Positions 1-6,638 of a stretch of DNA of 11,270 nt are shown in pieces. The notes under the pieces were generated by a model. It was not told the origin of the DNA, did no database searches, and saw only the letters and a program-made list of their open reading frames with translations. This stretch comes from Oscillospiraceae bacterium. GTDB lineage: Bacteria; Bacillota; Clostridia; Oscillospirales; Oscillospiraceae. Position 1 is the stretch's first letter; each line of letters opens with the position of its first letter. The position numbers and the translations under genes are program-made. The stretch lies in contig JAFPTE010000158.1 of assembly GCA_017400415.1 (NCBI GenBank), positions 1 to 11,270 of the forward strand, in the 5' to 3' direction.

Positions 1-585
1 GAGAAGCTCCATGCCGTATCCTGGCCAGTCCTCCTGGGTTTTGCCGATGTGGGCCCAGGGGGCCTGGAAAACGGTGCCCATGCTCACACGGACACAGCGG
101 CGGTACAGGGGGTCCGCGCAGTCAGGCGTCATAAAAACGGCGTCCATTCCCAGAGCGGCGGCGGAGCGGAAGATGGCGCCCAGGTTTGTGGGATTCACAA
201 CGTTTTCAAGGACGGTTATCCTGGCGCAGGAGGCGAGAAGCTCCTCCGGGTCCCTTTCGGGCTTTCGGCGCATGGCGCACAGGACGCCTCTGGTCAGCTG
301 AAAGCCTGTAAGCCGGGTCAGCACATCGAAGGAGGAGACGAAAACCGGAACGTCGCCGCAGCGGTCTATCACGTCCTTGGCCTGGCCACGGACATGCTTT
401 TCCTCCATAAGCAGGCTGATGGGCTCATAGCCAGCGTCCAGAGCCCGGTGAATAACGTTGGGGCTCTCTGCAATGAAAACGCCGTTGTCAATCTCTACGC
501 TGTGGTTCAGCTCACGCTCCGTGAGCCGGGCGTACCAGTCCAGCTCCGGAGCGTCAAAATCCGTAATCTGTACAATGCTCGCCAT
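1..585 (-). CDS. TrmH/SpoU-family RNA 2'-O-methyltransferase, 3' end cut off by window edge
   Basis: The 195 visible codons encode the N-terminal part of a SPOUT-superfamily methyltransferase, a class that transfers methyl from S-adenosylmethionine to a ribose 2'-OH of rRNA or tRNA. Residues about 1-105 look like the SpoU substrate-binding domain, ending in TGFQLTRGVLCAMRRKP. Motif 1 of the SPOUT fold lies at 127-142 (ENVVNPTNLGAIFRSA), with the conserved Asn131, Asn134, Gly136 and Arg140. The motif 2 region, with the VSMG sequence, is near 163-170. Motif 3, which forms the C-terminal part of the knot and the SAM pocket, lies beyond the left edge; the family is usually about 250-270 aa. The ATG at 585-583 has GGAG five bases upstream and starts 2 nt after the stop of the ABC transporter gene, so the two are surely co-transcribed. 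The target nucleotide cannot be read from the sequence; both housekeeping and ribosome-protective (TsnR-like) members exist. Confidence 0.92.
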   Translation of the reverse strand, partial: MASIVQITDFDAPELDWYARLTERELNHSVEIDNGVFIAESPNVIHRALDAGYEPISLLMEEKHVRGQAKDVIDRCGDVPVFVSSFDVLTRLTGFQLTRGVLCAMRRKPERDPEELLASCARITVLENVVNPTNLGAIFRSAAALGMDAVFMTPDCADPLYRRCVRVSMGTVFQAPWAHIGKTQEDWPGYGMELL

Positions 586-587
586 AA

Positions 588-2564
588 TTACTCCAGCTCG
601 AAGGCTCCGGTATAGAGCTGATAGTAGGTCCCCTTCATGTCAATGAGCTCCTGATGGGTGCCGCGCTCGATTATGCGGCCGTGGTCGAGGACCATGATGA
701 CGTCGGAATTCATAACGGTGCTGAGCCTGTGGGCAATGACAAAGACCGTGCGGCCCTCCATGAGCTTATCCATGCCCCGCTGTACAATGGCCTCGGTGCG
801 GGTGTCGATGGAGGAGGTGGCCTCGTCCAGAATCATGACGGGAGGGTCTGCAACAGCGGCTCTGGCAATGGCGATAAGCTGCCGCTGGCCCTGGGACAGG
901 TTGGAGCCGTTGTTGGTAAGCTCCGTGTTGTAGCCCTGGGGCAGACGGGTTATGAAGTCGTCGGCGCCGGCCAGCCTGGCGGCGTCCATGCACTCCTCAT
1001 CGGTGGCGTCCAGCTTGCCGTAGCGGATGTTGTCCATAACGGTGCCGGTGAAGAGGTTTGTCTCCTGGAGCACGATGCCCAGGGAGCGGCGCAGGTCGGC
1101 CTTCTTTATCTTGTTGATATTGATGCCGTCATAGCGAATCTTGCCGTCGGCAATGTCATAGAAGCGGTTGATAAGGTTTGTGATGGTGGTTTTTCCTGCG
1201 CCGGTGGCGCCCACAAAGGCCACCTTCTGGCCGGGCTTGGCGTAGAGGGAGATGTCGTGGAGAACGTCCTTTCCCTCCACATAGGCAAAGTCCACATCCA
1301 CCATCTGAACGTCGCCCTCCAGCTTCGTGTAGGTGAGGGTGCCGTCCCCGTGGGGGTGCTTCCATGCCCAATGGCCGGTGTGGCGGTCGGTCTCGGTGAT
1401 GGTGCCGTCCGGTGCGATTTCTGCATTCACAAGGGTGACGTAGCCGTCGTCAGTCTCCGGCGCCTCATCCATCAGTTTGAACACACGGTCGGCGCCGGCC
1501 ATGCCCATGACGACCACGTTGATCTGCTGGGAAAGCTGATTGATGTTGCCGGTGAACTGCTTCGTCATGTTCAGAAAGGCCACAATTATGGAAATACGCA
1601 GTACGTTGTATATGACCGGGTCGCCGTTTCCGAAAAACCGGGCGATGGGCTGGAACAGGTCGTGCAGATTGGGGTTGGGGAGCTCTGCCAGCAGGTAGAG
1701 ACCGCCGAGAACAGCCACCAGAACATAGAGAATGTTGCCGATGTTCATTATGATGGGGCCCAGGGTGTTGGCGTAGGCGTTTGCCCGGCGGGAGTTCTCC
1801 CGCTGCTCCTCATTGAGCTTGTCAAAGCCCTCAATGACCTTTTTTTCATGGTTGAAGACCTTGACGACCTTCTGGCCGTTCATCATCTCCTGAACGTAGC
1901 CCTCGGTGGCGGCCACGCTCTTCTGCTGGGCCACGAAGTAGCGGGCACTGCCGCCGCCCAGCTTGCCGGAGACCAGCATCATAAGCACCACGCCCAGAAT
2001 GACCATCAGCGTCAGGGGAAGGGAGTACCAGAGCATTATGAAGAACACCACAAGAACGATGGCCCCGGAGCGAAGCACCGCCGGCACGGACTGGCTCACA
2101 AGCTCACGGAGGGTGTCGATGTCGTTGGTGTAATAGCTCATGATGTCGCCGTGCTTATGGGTGTCAAAGTACTTTATGGGCAGGTTCTGCATCTTGTCAA
2201 AGAGAGCCCGGCGCATCTTGGAGAGGAAGCCCTGGGTGAAGACGGCGGAAATCTGGGTCTGCAGGACTATGGCTGCAAGGCTGAGGATATAGAGCACGAC
2301 AAGAATTGCAATAAGGGGCCAGATTTCTGCCCAGGCAGAGGCCCAATCGCCGCTCTCATACCATTTCTGAATTATCTCAATGATGTTCTGGGTGAAAACC
2401 GCCGGTATTGCGGAGACGGCGGAGGAGAAGATGGTCAGAAGGCAGATGACCGGGAACAGTACCGGGTAGAACTTCAGGGCATAGCCGATGGTACGCTTGA
2501 CTGCGCCGAAATTGAAGGAGGGGCGCTTTTTCATGCCCTCCCTGGGAGAGTTCTTCTCAGCCAC
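588..2564 (-). CDS. ABC exporter half-transporter, catalytic-site subunit (multidrug/lipid type)
   Basis: A 658-aa type IV ABC exporter half with a six-helix transmembrane domain (about 25-355) and a C-terminal nucleotide-binding domain (about 415-658). Numbered from the GTG start: Walker A GATGAGKT 452-459, Q-loop Gln500, signature LSQGQ 556-560, Walker B MILDE with Asp580 and catalytic Glu581, D-loop SSID, H-loop His612. All Walker B and H-loop catalytic residues are present, but the signature has Gln for the first Gly. Two insertions stand out: a loop of about 40 residues between the last two helices (about 288-325), and a His/Trp/Pro-containing linker at about 375-413 between the two domains. 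I chose GTG at 2564-2562 because GGGAGG (2573-2578) lies 8 nt upstream and the codon overlaps the upstream stop (GTGGCTGA). An in-frame ATG at 2534 is a weaker alternative because its GGAGG is only about 2 nt away. It should pair with the product of the preceding gene; the substrate is unknown. Confidence 0.93.
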   Translation of the reverse strand: MAEKNSPREGMKKRPSFNFGAVKRTIGYALKFYPVLFPVICLLTIFSSAVSAIPAVFTQNIIEIIQKWYESGDWASAWAEIWPLIAILVVLYILSLAAIVLQTQISAVFTQGFLSKMRRALFDKMQNLPIKYFDTHKHGDIMSYYTNDIDTLRELVSQSVPAVLRSGAIVLVVFFIMLWYSLPLTLMVILGVVLMMLVSGKLGGGSARYFVAQQKSVAATEGYVQEMMNGQKVVKVFNHEKKVIEGFDKLNEEQRENSRRANAYANTLGPIIMNIGNILYVLVAVLGGLYLLAELPNPNLHDLFQPIARFFGNGDPVIYNVLRISIIVAFLNMTKQFTGNINQLSQQINVVVMGMAGADRVFKLMDEAPETDDGYVTLVNAEIAPDGTITETDRHTGHWAWKHPHGDGTLTYTKLEGDVQMVDVDFAYVEGKDVLHDISLYAKPGQKVAFVGATGAGKTTITNLINRFYDIADGKIRYDGININKIKKADLRRSLGIVLQETNLFTGTVMDNIRYGKLDATDEECMDAARLAGADDFITRLPQGYNTELTNNGSNLSQGQRQLIAIARAAVADPPVMILDEATSSIDTRTEAIVQRGMDKLMEGRTVFVIAHRLSTVMNSDVIMVLDHGRIIERGTHQELIDMKGTYYQLYTGAFELE

Positions 2565-4299
2565 GGTCCTCGCCTCCCTTCGTCTGCTGGGTGTAGGTCT
2601 CACGGTAGATGTCGCTTTCCTTCATCTGCTGTGCGTGGGTACCCTGGGCGGCAATCCGGCCGCCGTCCATAACAAGGATGAGATCCGCATCCTCAACGCT
2701 GGCAACCCGCTGGGCGATGATGATTTTGGTGGTCTCCGGGATATAGGTGCGGAAGCCCTGGCGGATGAGTGCGTCCGTCCGGGTATCCACGGCGGAGGTG
2801 GAGTCGTCAAGAATGAGTATTTTGGGCTTTTTGAGAAGAGCTCTTGCAATGCACAGGCGCTGTTTCTGCCCGCCGGAGACGTTGGTGCCGCCCTGCTCAA
2901 TCTTCGTATCGTAGCCGTCCGGGAAGGAGGAGATGAACTCATCCGCCTGGGCGAGCCTGGCGGCCTCACGGACCTCCTCGTCAGTGGCGCTCTCGCTGCC
3001 CCAGCGGAGGTTTTCCGCAATGGTGCCGGAGAAGAGCTCGTTTTTCTGCAGGACCATGGCCACTGCGTCACGGAGGACCTTCAGGTCATAGTCCCGGACC
3101 TCCACGCCGCCCACCTTAAGGGAGCCCTCCGTTATGTCGTATAGACGGGGAATAAGCTGAACGAGGGTGGTTTTGCCGGTACCTGTGCCGCCCAGAATGC
3201 CCACGGTCATGCCGGACCTGATGTGCAGGTCCACGTCGGACAGGGCGTTCTTTTCGGCCTGGGCACTGTACTTGAAGGAGACGCCCTCGAAGTCGATGGA
3301 GCCGTCCTTAACTTCGGTCACAGCCTCGTCGGGGGTGGTGATATCGGGCACGGCGTCCAGCACATCGCAGACACGCTTGGCGGCCTCGGCGCTCATGGTC
3401 AGCATGACGTAAATCATGGAGAGCATCATGAGGCTCATGAGAATCTGGAAGCCGTAGGTGAGCATGGCGGAAATCTGGCCCACCTGTATCAGAGCACCCC
3501 GGCTCTCGATGACCAGCTTGCTGCCCACTATGAGAACAAAGACCATGTTGCCATAAATGCACAGCTGCATAAGAGGGGAGTTGAGGGCTACTATGCGCTC
3601 AGCCCTTGTGAAGTCCTTCTTTATGTTCTCGGAGGCAACGGCGAACTTTTCCTTCTCGTAGTCCTCCCGGGCAAAGCCCTTTACAACACGCATGGCCCGA
3701 ACGTTTTCCTCAACGGATTCGTTCAGCTTGTCGTACTTCTTGAAGACCTGCCGGAAGGCCGGCATGGCGCTTCTGCCGATGAGAAGAAGACCCACAACGA
3801 GAATGGGGATAAGCACAATAAAGCTGGTGGCCATAACTCCGCCCATGATGTAGGCCATGACCACGGAGAAGACAAAGTTCAGCGGGGCACGGATGGCAAT
3901 GCGGATAAGCATCATGAAGCCCATCTGAACGGACTGCACGTCCGTGGTCATTCTGGTGACCAGGGAGGAGGAAGAGAAGGAGTCAATGTTTTTAAAGGAG
4001 TAGGTCTGAACCTTGTGGAACATATCCTCCCGGAGATTCTTGGCAAAGCCCGTGCCTGCCTTGGCGGCAGTAAAGCCCGCGCAGCCTCCGCAGGTCAGAC
4101 TGAGAATGGCAAGCAGAATCAGAATAAGGCCGCTTACCCATATCTTGCTCATATCCAGCCCGCTCTGTATCTGGTTCACCAGATCGGCGGTCCGGAAGGG
4201 GATAATGGCCTCGATTATGCACTCACCGATTATGAACAGCGTGGTAATAATGGCCGGAGGCCAGTATTCCCGCACACTTCGGGACAGCTTTTTTATCAA
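2557..4299 (-). CDS. ABC exporter half-transporter, degenerate-site subunit
   Basis: A 580-aa ABC exporter half: transmembrane helices from about residue 15 to 300, then a nucleotide-binding domain (about 330-580). Walker A GGTGTGKT 370-377, Q-loop Gln418, signature VSGGQ 474-478, Walker B ILILD ending at Asp498. The next residue is Asp499 instead of the catalytic Glu (LDDSTSAVD), and the H-loop residue is Gln530 instead of His (IIIAQR). Such replacements mark the ATPase-impaired partner of heterodimeric exporters such as TM287/288 and BmrC/BmrD. The signature here is canonical and would complete the active site of the partner. The start is TTG at 4299-4297, preceded by GGTGAG five bases upstream; the next in-frame Met is residue 50, inside the conserved membrane domain, so TTG is well supported. 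It is first in the operon behind a strong promoter. Drug, peptide or lipid export is plausible, but the substrate is not deducible. Confidence 0.94.
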   Translation of the reverse strand: MIKKLSRSVREYWPPAIITTLFIIGECIIEAIIPFRTADLVNQIQSGLDMSKIWVSGLILILLAILSLTCGGCAGFTAAKAGTGFAKNLREDMFHKVQTYSFKNIDSFSSSSLVTRMTTDVQSVQMGFMMLIRIAIRAPLNFVFSVVMAYIMGGVMATSFIVLIPILVVGLLLIGRSAMPAFRQVFKKYDKLNESVEENVRAMRVVKGFAREDYEKEKFAVASENIKKDFTRAERIVALNSPLMQLCIYGNMVFVLIVGSKLVIESRGALIQVGQISAMLTYGFQILMSLMMLSMIYVMLTMSAEAAKRVCDVLDAVPDITTPDEAVTEVKDGSIDFEGVSFKYSAQAEKNALSDVDLHIRSGMTVGILGGTGTGKTTLVQLIPRLYDITEGSLKVGGVEVRDYDLKVLRDAVAMVLQKNELFSGTIAENLRWGSESATDEEVREAARLAQADEFISSFPDGYDTKIEQGGTNVSGGQKQRLCIARALLKKPKILILDDSTSAVDTRTDALIRQGFRTYIPETTKIIIAQRVASVEDADLILVMDGGRIAAQGTHAQQMKESDIYRETYTQQTKGGEDRG

Positions 4300-4335
4300 A
4301 GCTTCTCACCTTTCTTTCGCTGATTATTACTTCTT

Positions 4336-4365
4336 ATTATACTATCTTTAGAACCTTAAAGTCAA
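4336..4365 (-). promoter_or_regulatory. Sigma-A-type promoter of the ABC exporter operon
   Basis: On the minus strand a -35 TTGACT (4365-4360) and a perfect -10 TATAAT (4341-4336) are separated by 18 nt. Transcription would begin near 4329, giving a leader of about 30 nt before the TTG start. It sits just beyond the terminator of the upstream hydrolase gene, so the exporter operon is an independent unit. Dyads overlap the -35 and spacer (see next entry). Confidence 0.8.
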
Positions 4366-4369
4366 GGTT
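4346..4369. promoter_or_regulatory. Overlapping inverted repeats, candidate operator
   Basis: Two dyads overlap the exporter promoter. AACCTT-6 nt-AAGGTT (4352-4369) has perfect 6-bp arms and covers the -35 box. CTTTA-6 nt-TAAAG (4346-4361) has perfect 5-bp arms and lies mostly in the spacer. A dyad over the -35 suits a MarR- or TetR-type repressor, while a dyad in a longish spacer suits a MerR-type activator. The binding protein is not identifiable here; this is an inference from symmetry and position. Confidence 0.45.
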
Positions 4370-4398
4370 TACGAAACTGATGGGGCCTGTTTCGTTGG

Positions 4399-4427
4399 AA
4401 AAGAAAAAGCCCCGGCATATGTCGGGG
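4399..4427 (-). terminator. Intrinsic terminator after the HAD hydrolase gene
   Basis: On the minus strand CCCCG and CGGGG (4427-4410) form a 5-bp GC stem, with one extra C-G pair possible past an A-C mismatch around the ATAT centre. It is followed by C and then a T-rich tract (TTTTTCTTTT) at 4408-4399. It starts 9 nt after the stop codon at 4437 and separates the rodA-HAD unit from the exporter promoter. Confidence 0.75.
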
Positions 4428-4436
4428 AAAAGTTGG

Positions 4437-5309
4437 TTATTTTGCTTGAGAACAAATGTCCCGCGCCTGCCTTCTGTTGGCCTCGGCGGCCTGCACAAGG
4501 ACCTCATCGGCAGCGGTTTTTCTGATGATGGCGGCCAGAAGCCTGTCCAGCTCGGAGCCCTCCCTGTAATCGGCCGGGGCAAAGTAACGTATCCTGTCCT
4601 CAAGGAGCAGGCGGCTTACCAGGGCCGGGCTGCCCCTGTCCGGGTCATAAACGCCGATTGAGTGGCCGCCGTAGCTCTGAACAAGCTTCATGCAGGGGAT
4701 ATCGGTCTCGCTGTCGCCGATGTACACCATGTTGCGGAAGGGGACCCGGTACTCCTCCGGGGAATACTTTTTGTTAACGGCGTTGTCGTTGATGTCCAGG
4801 GCGCCCTTGGAAATGCGGAACAGATACTGGGTCTTTTCCGTATAGTTTATGGTCTGGGCGGGCCACTTGGCAACGCCCCGGTCGTTAAAGTAAAATGAGC
4901 TGGCGTATATCCGGGTGAAGTCGCCGGCACGGGCCATTTTTGTGCCGTCTATCATCTCCCGGAGGCCGGCGGAGATGATGTAGTGCTCAACGCTGACTCC
5001 GTTCTCCTCGCCCAGGGCTCTGAGCCGGGAAAACCAGGTCTCCACGCCGGGGTAGAGGCGGACCCTGCTGCCGTAGCTCTCCAGGGCCTTACGGTTAAGG
5101 ATGAGCTTGCCCTCCGACTCACTGACCATGGTGTACATGTACGCCAGGTTGAAGTCCATCTGGCTTTTCATAGCCAGGTCGTTTGATTTTTTCCAGAAGG
5201 CGTCCACGTCAAAGCCCACGTCCTGTATGTAGCCCTGGGCCTGCATATTGTCCGGAGTCAGAGTTTTGTCAAAGTCATAGCAAATGGCAAGAACAGGCTT
5301 CTTTTCCAT
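4437..5309 (-). CDS. HAD-superfamily hydrolase, substrate unknown
   Basis: A 290-aa cytoplasmic protein with the haloacid dehalogenase phosphohydrolase core. Motif I is YDFDKTLTPD, with nucleophile Asp12 and acid/base Asp14. Motif II is the Ser113 in IISAG. Motif IV is IGDSETDIPCM, with Mg-binding Asp199 and Asp203. A mostly helical segment at about 20-85 between motif I and motif II would be the cap, as in phosphoserine-phosphatase-like (C1) members. Phosphatase activity on a small phosphorylated metabolite or protein is the reasonable expectation; I do not recognise a specific subfamily. The ATG at 5309-5307 has a perfect AGGAGG 5 nt upstream. It begins 10 nt after the stop of the RodA/FtsW-like gene, so it belongs to that transcript and is its last gene before the terminator. 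No signal peptide or membrane helix is visible, and the C-terminal 40 residues are helical and charged. Confidence 0.88.
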   Translation of the reverse strand: MEKKPVLAICYDFDKTLTPDNMQAQGYIQDVGFDVDAFWKKSNDLAMKSQMDFNLAYMYTMVSESEGKLILNRKALESYGSRVRLYPGVETWFSRLRALGEENGVSVEHYIISAGLREMIDGTKMARAGDFTRIYASSFYFNDRGVAKWPAQTINYTEKTQYLFRISKGALDINDNAVNKKYSPEEYRVPFRNMVYIGDSETDIPCMKLVQSYGGHSIGVYDPDRGSPALVSRLLLEDRIRYFAPADYREGSELDRLLAAIIRKTAADEVLVQAAEANRRQARDICSQAK

Positions 5310-5319
5310 ATCTGCCTCC

Positions 5320-6456
5320 TCAGAATTGGTTGAACAGAGTGGTCTTCGGCTTCATTCTCAGGCCGGAGACCATGCCCATGGCTGCAAAGCTCGTGACAAT
5401 GGAGGAGCCGCCGGAGGAGAAGAAGGGCAGCGTCAGACCCACCACCGGGGCCACGCCCAGGCACATGCCCAGGTTCATCAGTATCTGAAAGCTCATCATG
5501 GCGGCCACCCCAACGGCCACAAGGGCACCCAGGCGGGACTGGCACTTCATTCCGACGAACACCACCCGTACAACGATGGCGGTCAGCAGGGCTACCAGCA
5601 GAACGCAGCCCACAAACCCCAGCTCCTCACCGGCAACGGAGAAGATGAAGTCCGTCCTCTGCCGGGGGACCATCTCTGCCTGGGTCATGGTGCCGTTTCC
5701 CAGGCCCATGCCGAAAATCCTTCCGGAGGCAATGGCTGCACGGCTGCGGCGCACCTGCATGGTGATGCCCAGACCGGTGGGGTCCACCGTGTCCGGGGCG
5801 AAGAGGGCGATAATGCGGTTGCGCTGGTCGTCACGGAGCAGGTACTCCCACAGGTAGGGCGAGGCGATTATGGCCACGGTTAGGGCGATAAGGAACCAGT
5901 ATATCTTCAGACCGCCGGCAAAAAGCATGGCGGCAAAGATGAACATATACACAAGGGCGGAGCCCAGGTCCGAGGAGATGACGATTATCAGGCCGAAGTA
6001 GCTGGCAAAGATGAAAAGCAGGAAGCCCAGGCGGAGGACGTTATTGAGCTTCCGCTCCTCAGAGTATTTGGAGATGCATCGGGCCATGATGATTATAAAA
6101 GCAATTTTGCCCAGCTCCGCAGGCTGGATTCCTATGCCCCAGAAGCGGATCCACGCCCGGTTGGAGCCCTCCGCAACGCCGAAGCGCAGCAGGGCGAGCA
6201 GAAGACCGATGGAGGCGATATAGAGGATTATCCAGTTGCCGGCCAGAATGTCCACGTCTATCATGGAAAAAACGAAGTAGACAACAATTCCGATGACCAT
6301 GGCCAGAAGCTGGACCCGGACGGAGGAGGAGCCGAAGCCGCCGGTGCAGCTGGCTATCAGCACGGTTCCGTATATGGTCGCCAGGACACAGAGGGCCAGA
6401 AGCAGAGTGTCCGAACGTCTTAAATATGTTCCTATGGAGGAAAACAGCTTTTTCAA
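5320..6456 (-). CDS. rodA: RodA/FtsW/SpoVE-family (SEDS) peptidoglycan glycosyltransferase
   Basis: A 378-aa polytopic membrane protein with about ten hydrophobic helices, the usual length for RodA. SEDS enzymes polymerise lipid II glycan strands outside the membrane together with a class B PBP, during elongation (RodA), division (FtsW) or sporulation (SpoVE). Visible hallmarks: GSNRAWIRFWGIGIQPAELGK (97-117), SSDLGSALVY (161-170), and RTDFIFSVAGEELGFVG (267-283), where Asp269 matches the catalytic Asp of the TDFIF loop. The C-terminal PFFSSGGSS is at 344-352. RodA is preferred over FtsW from length and general resemblance, but the subgroup is not certain. I chose TTG at 6456-6454: it has GGGAG 8 nt upstream and gives a normal N-terminus. 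ATG at 6531 lacks a ribosome binding site and coincides with the likely -10 box. Longer readings would run into the divergent tsaE gene. A HAD hydrolase gene follows after 10 nt. Confidence 0.93.
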   Translation of the reverse strand: MKKLFSSIGTYLRRSDTLLLALCVLATIYGTVLIASCTGGFGSSSVRVQLLAMVIGIVVYFVFSMIDVDILAGNWIILYIASIGLLLALLRFGVAEGSNRAWIRFWGIGIQPAELGKIAFIIIMARCISKYSEERKLNNVLRLGFLLFIFASYFGLIIVISSDLGSALVYMFIFAAMLFAGGLKIYWFLIALTVAIIASPYLWEYLLRDDQRNRIIALFAPDTVDPTGLGITMQVRRSRAAIASGRIFGMGLGNGTMTQAEMVPRQRTDFIFSVAGEELGFVGCVLLVALLTAIVVRVVFVGMKCQSRLGALVAVGVAAMMSFQILMNLGMCLGVAPVVGLTLPFFSSGGSSIVTSFAAMGMVSGLRMKPKTTLFNQF

Positions 6457-6482
6457 GGCTTTTGCTCCCGTATATAGAATTA

Positions 6483-6501
6483 CCGGCAAGCTCTCTGCCG
6501 G
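6483..6501 (-). promoter_or_regulatory. Hairpin in the rodA 5' leader
   Basis: CCGGCA and TGCCGG form perfect 6-bp arms around a 7-nt loop in the predicted leader, about 27 nt before the TTG start. No T-run follows, so it is not an intrinsic terminator. A CUCC just inside and before the stem could alternatively pair with the GGAG of the ribosome binding site, so a translational switch is conceivable but unproven. Confidence 0.4.
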
Positions 6502-6529
6502 AGGGTATAATATCCATTTAACAAAGCTC

Positions 6530-6558
6530 ATTTTAACATCTTTTTGCAAAAACGTAAA
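6530..6558 (-). promoter_or_regulatory. rodA: Probable rodA operon promoter
   Basis: On the minus strand a -35-like TTTACG (6558-6553) lies 17 nt from a -10-like TAAAAT (6535-6530). This would give a leader of about 65 nt that includes the hairpin at 6483-6501. A second -10-like TATTAT at 6512-6507 has no convincing -35 box. The promoter is divergent from that of tsaE. Confidence 0.45.
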
Positions 6559-6588
6559 GGCGGAAAAAAGGAAATTAACAATTTTCTC

Positions 6589-6617
6589 TTTAAGTTTTCG
6601 GCAAATGGTGGTATACT
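6589..6617 (+). promoter_or_regulatory. Extended -10 promoter of the tsaE-tsaB-upp operon
   Basis: The -10 TATACT (6612-6617) is preceded by TGG, giving the extended -10 TGGTATACT. The -35 TTTAAG (6589-6594, 17 nt spacer) is weak, which is typical when an extended -10 is present. Transcription would begin near 6624, leaving a leader of about 15 nt. An AT-rich small dyad, AAATT-AAC-AATTT (6572-6584), lies just upstream and could be an UP-like element or a binding site. Confidence 0.6.
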
Positions 6618-6638
6618 GAGGCGAAAAGAGGTATGAGC

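Noticed and set aside
49..615. Plus-strand open frame over the methyltransferase gene
   Set aside because: The minus strand carries a clear SPOUT motif 1 and a good start; the plus-strand product looks like nothing known.
654..2672. Very long open frame on the plus strand opposite the ABC transporter gene
   Set aside because: It mirrors the codon structure of a GC-rich gene on the other strand. Its translation is Gly/Val/His-rich and low in complexity, and matches no family, whereas the minus strand has all ABC motifs.
3223..4323. Long plus-strand open frame opposite the first ABC subunit
   Set aside because: Same antisense effect; the composition is dominated by His, Asn, Gly and Glu, and no ribosome site or promoter supports it.
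6572..6584. Small AT-rich dyad upstream of the tsaE promoter as a regulator site
   Set aside because: The arms are only 5 bp in an AT-rich context, so it could easily arise by chance; noted under the promoter but not listed as a separate feature.
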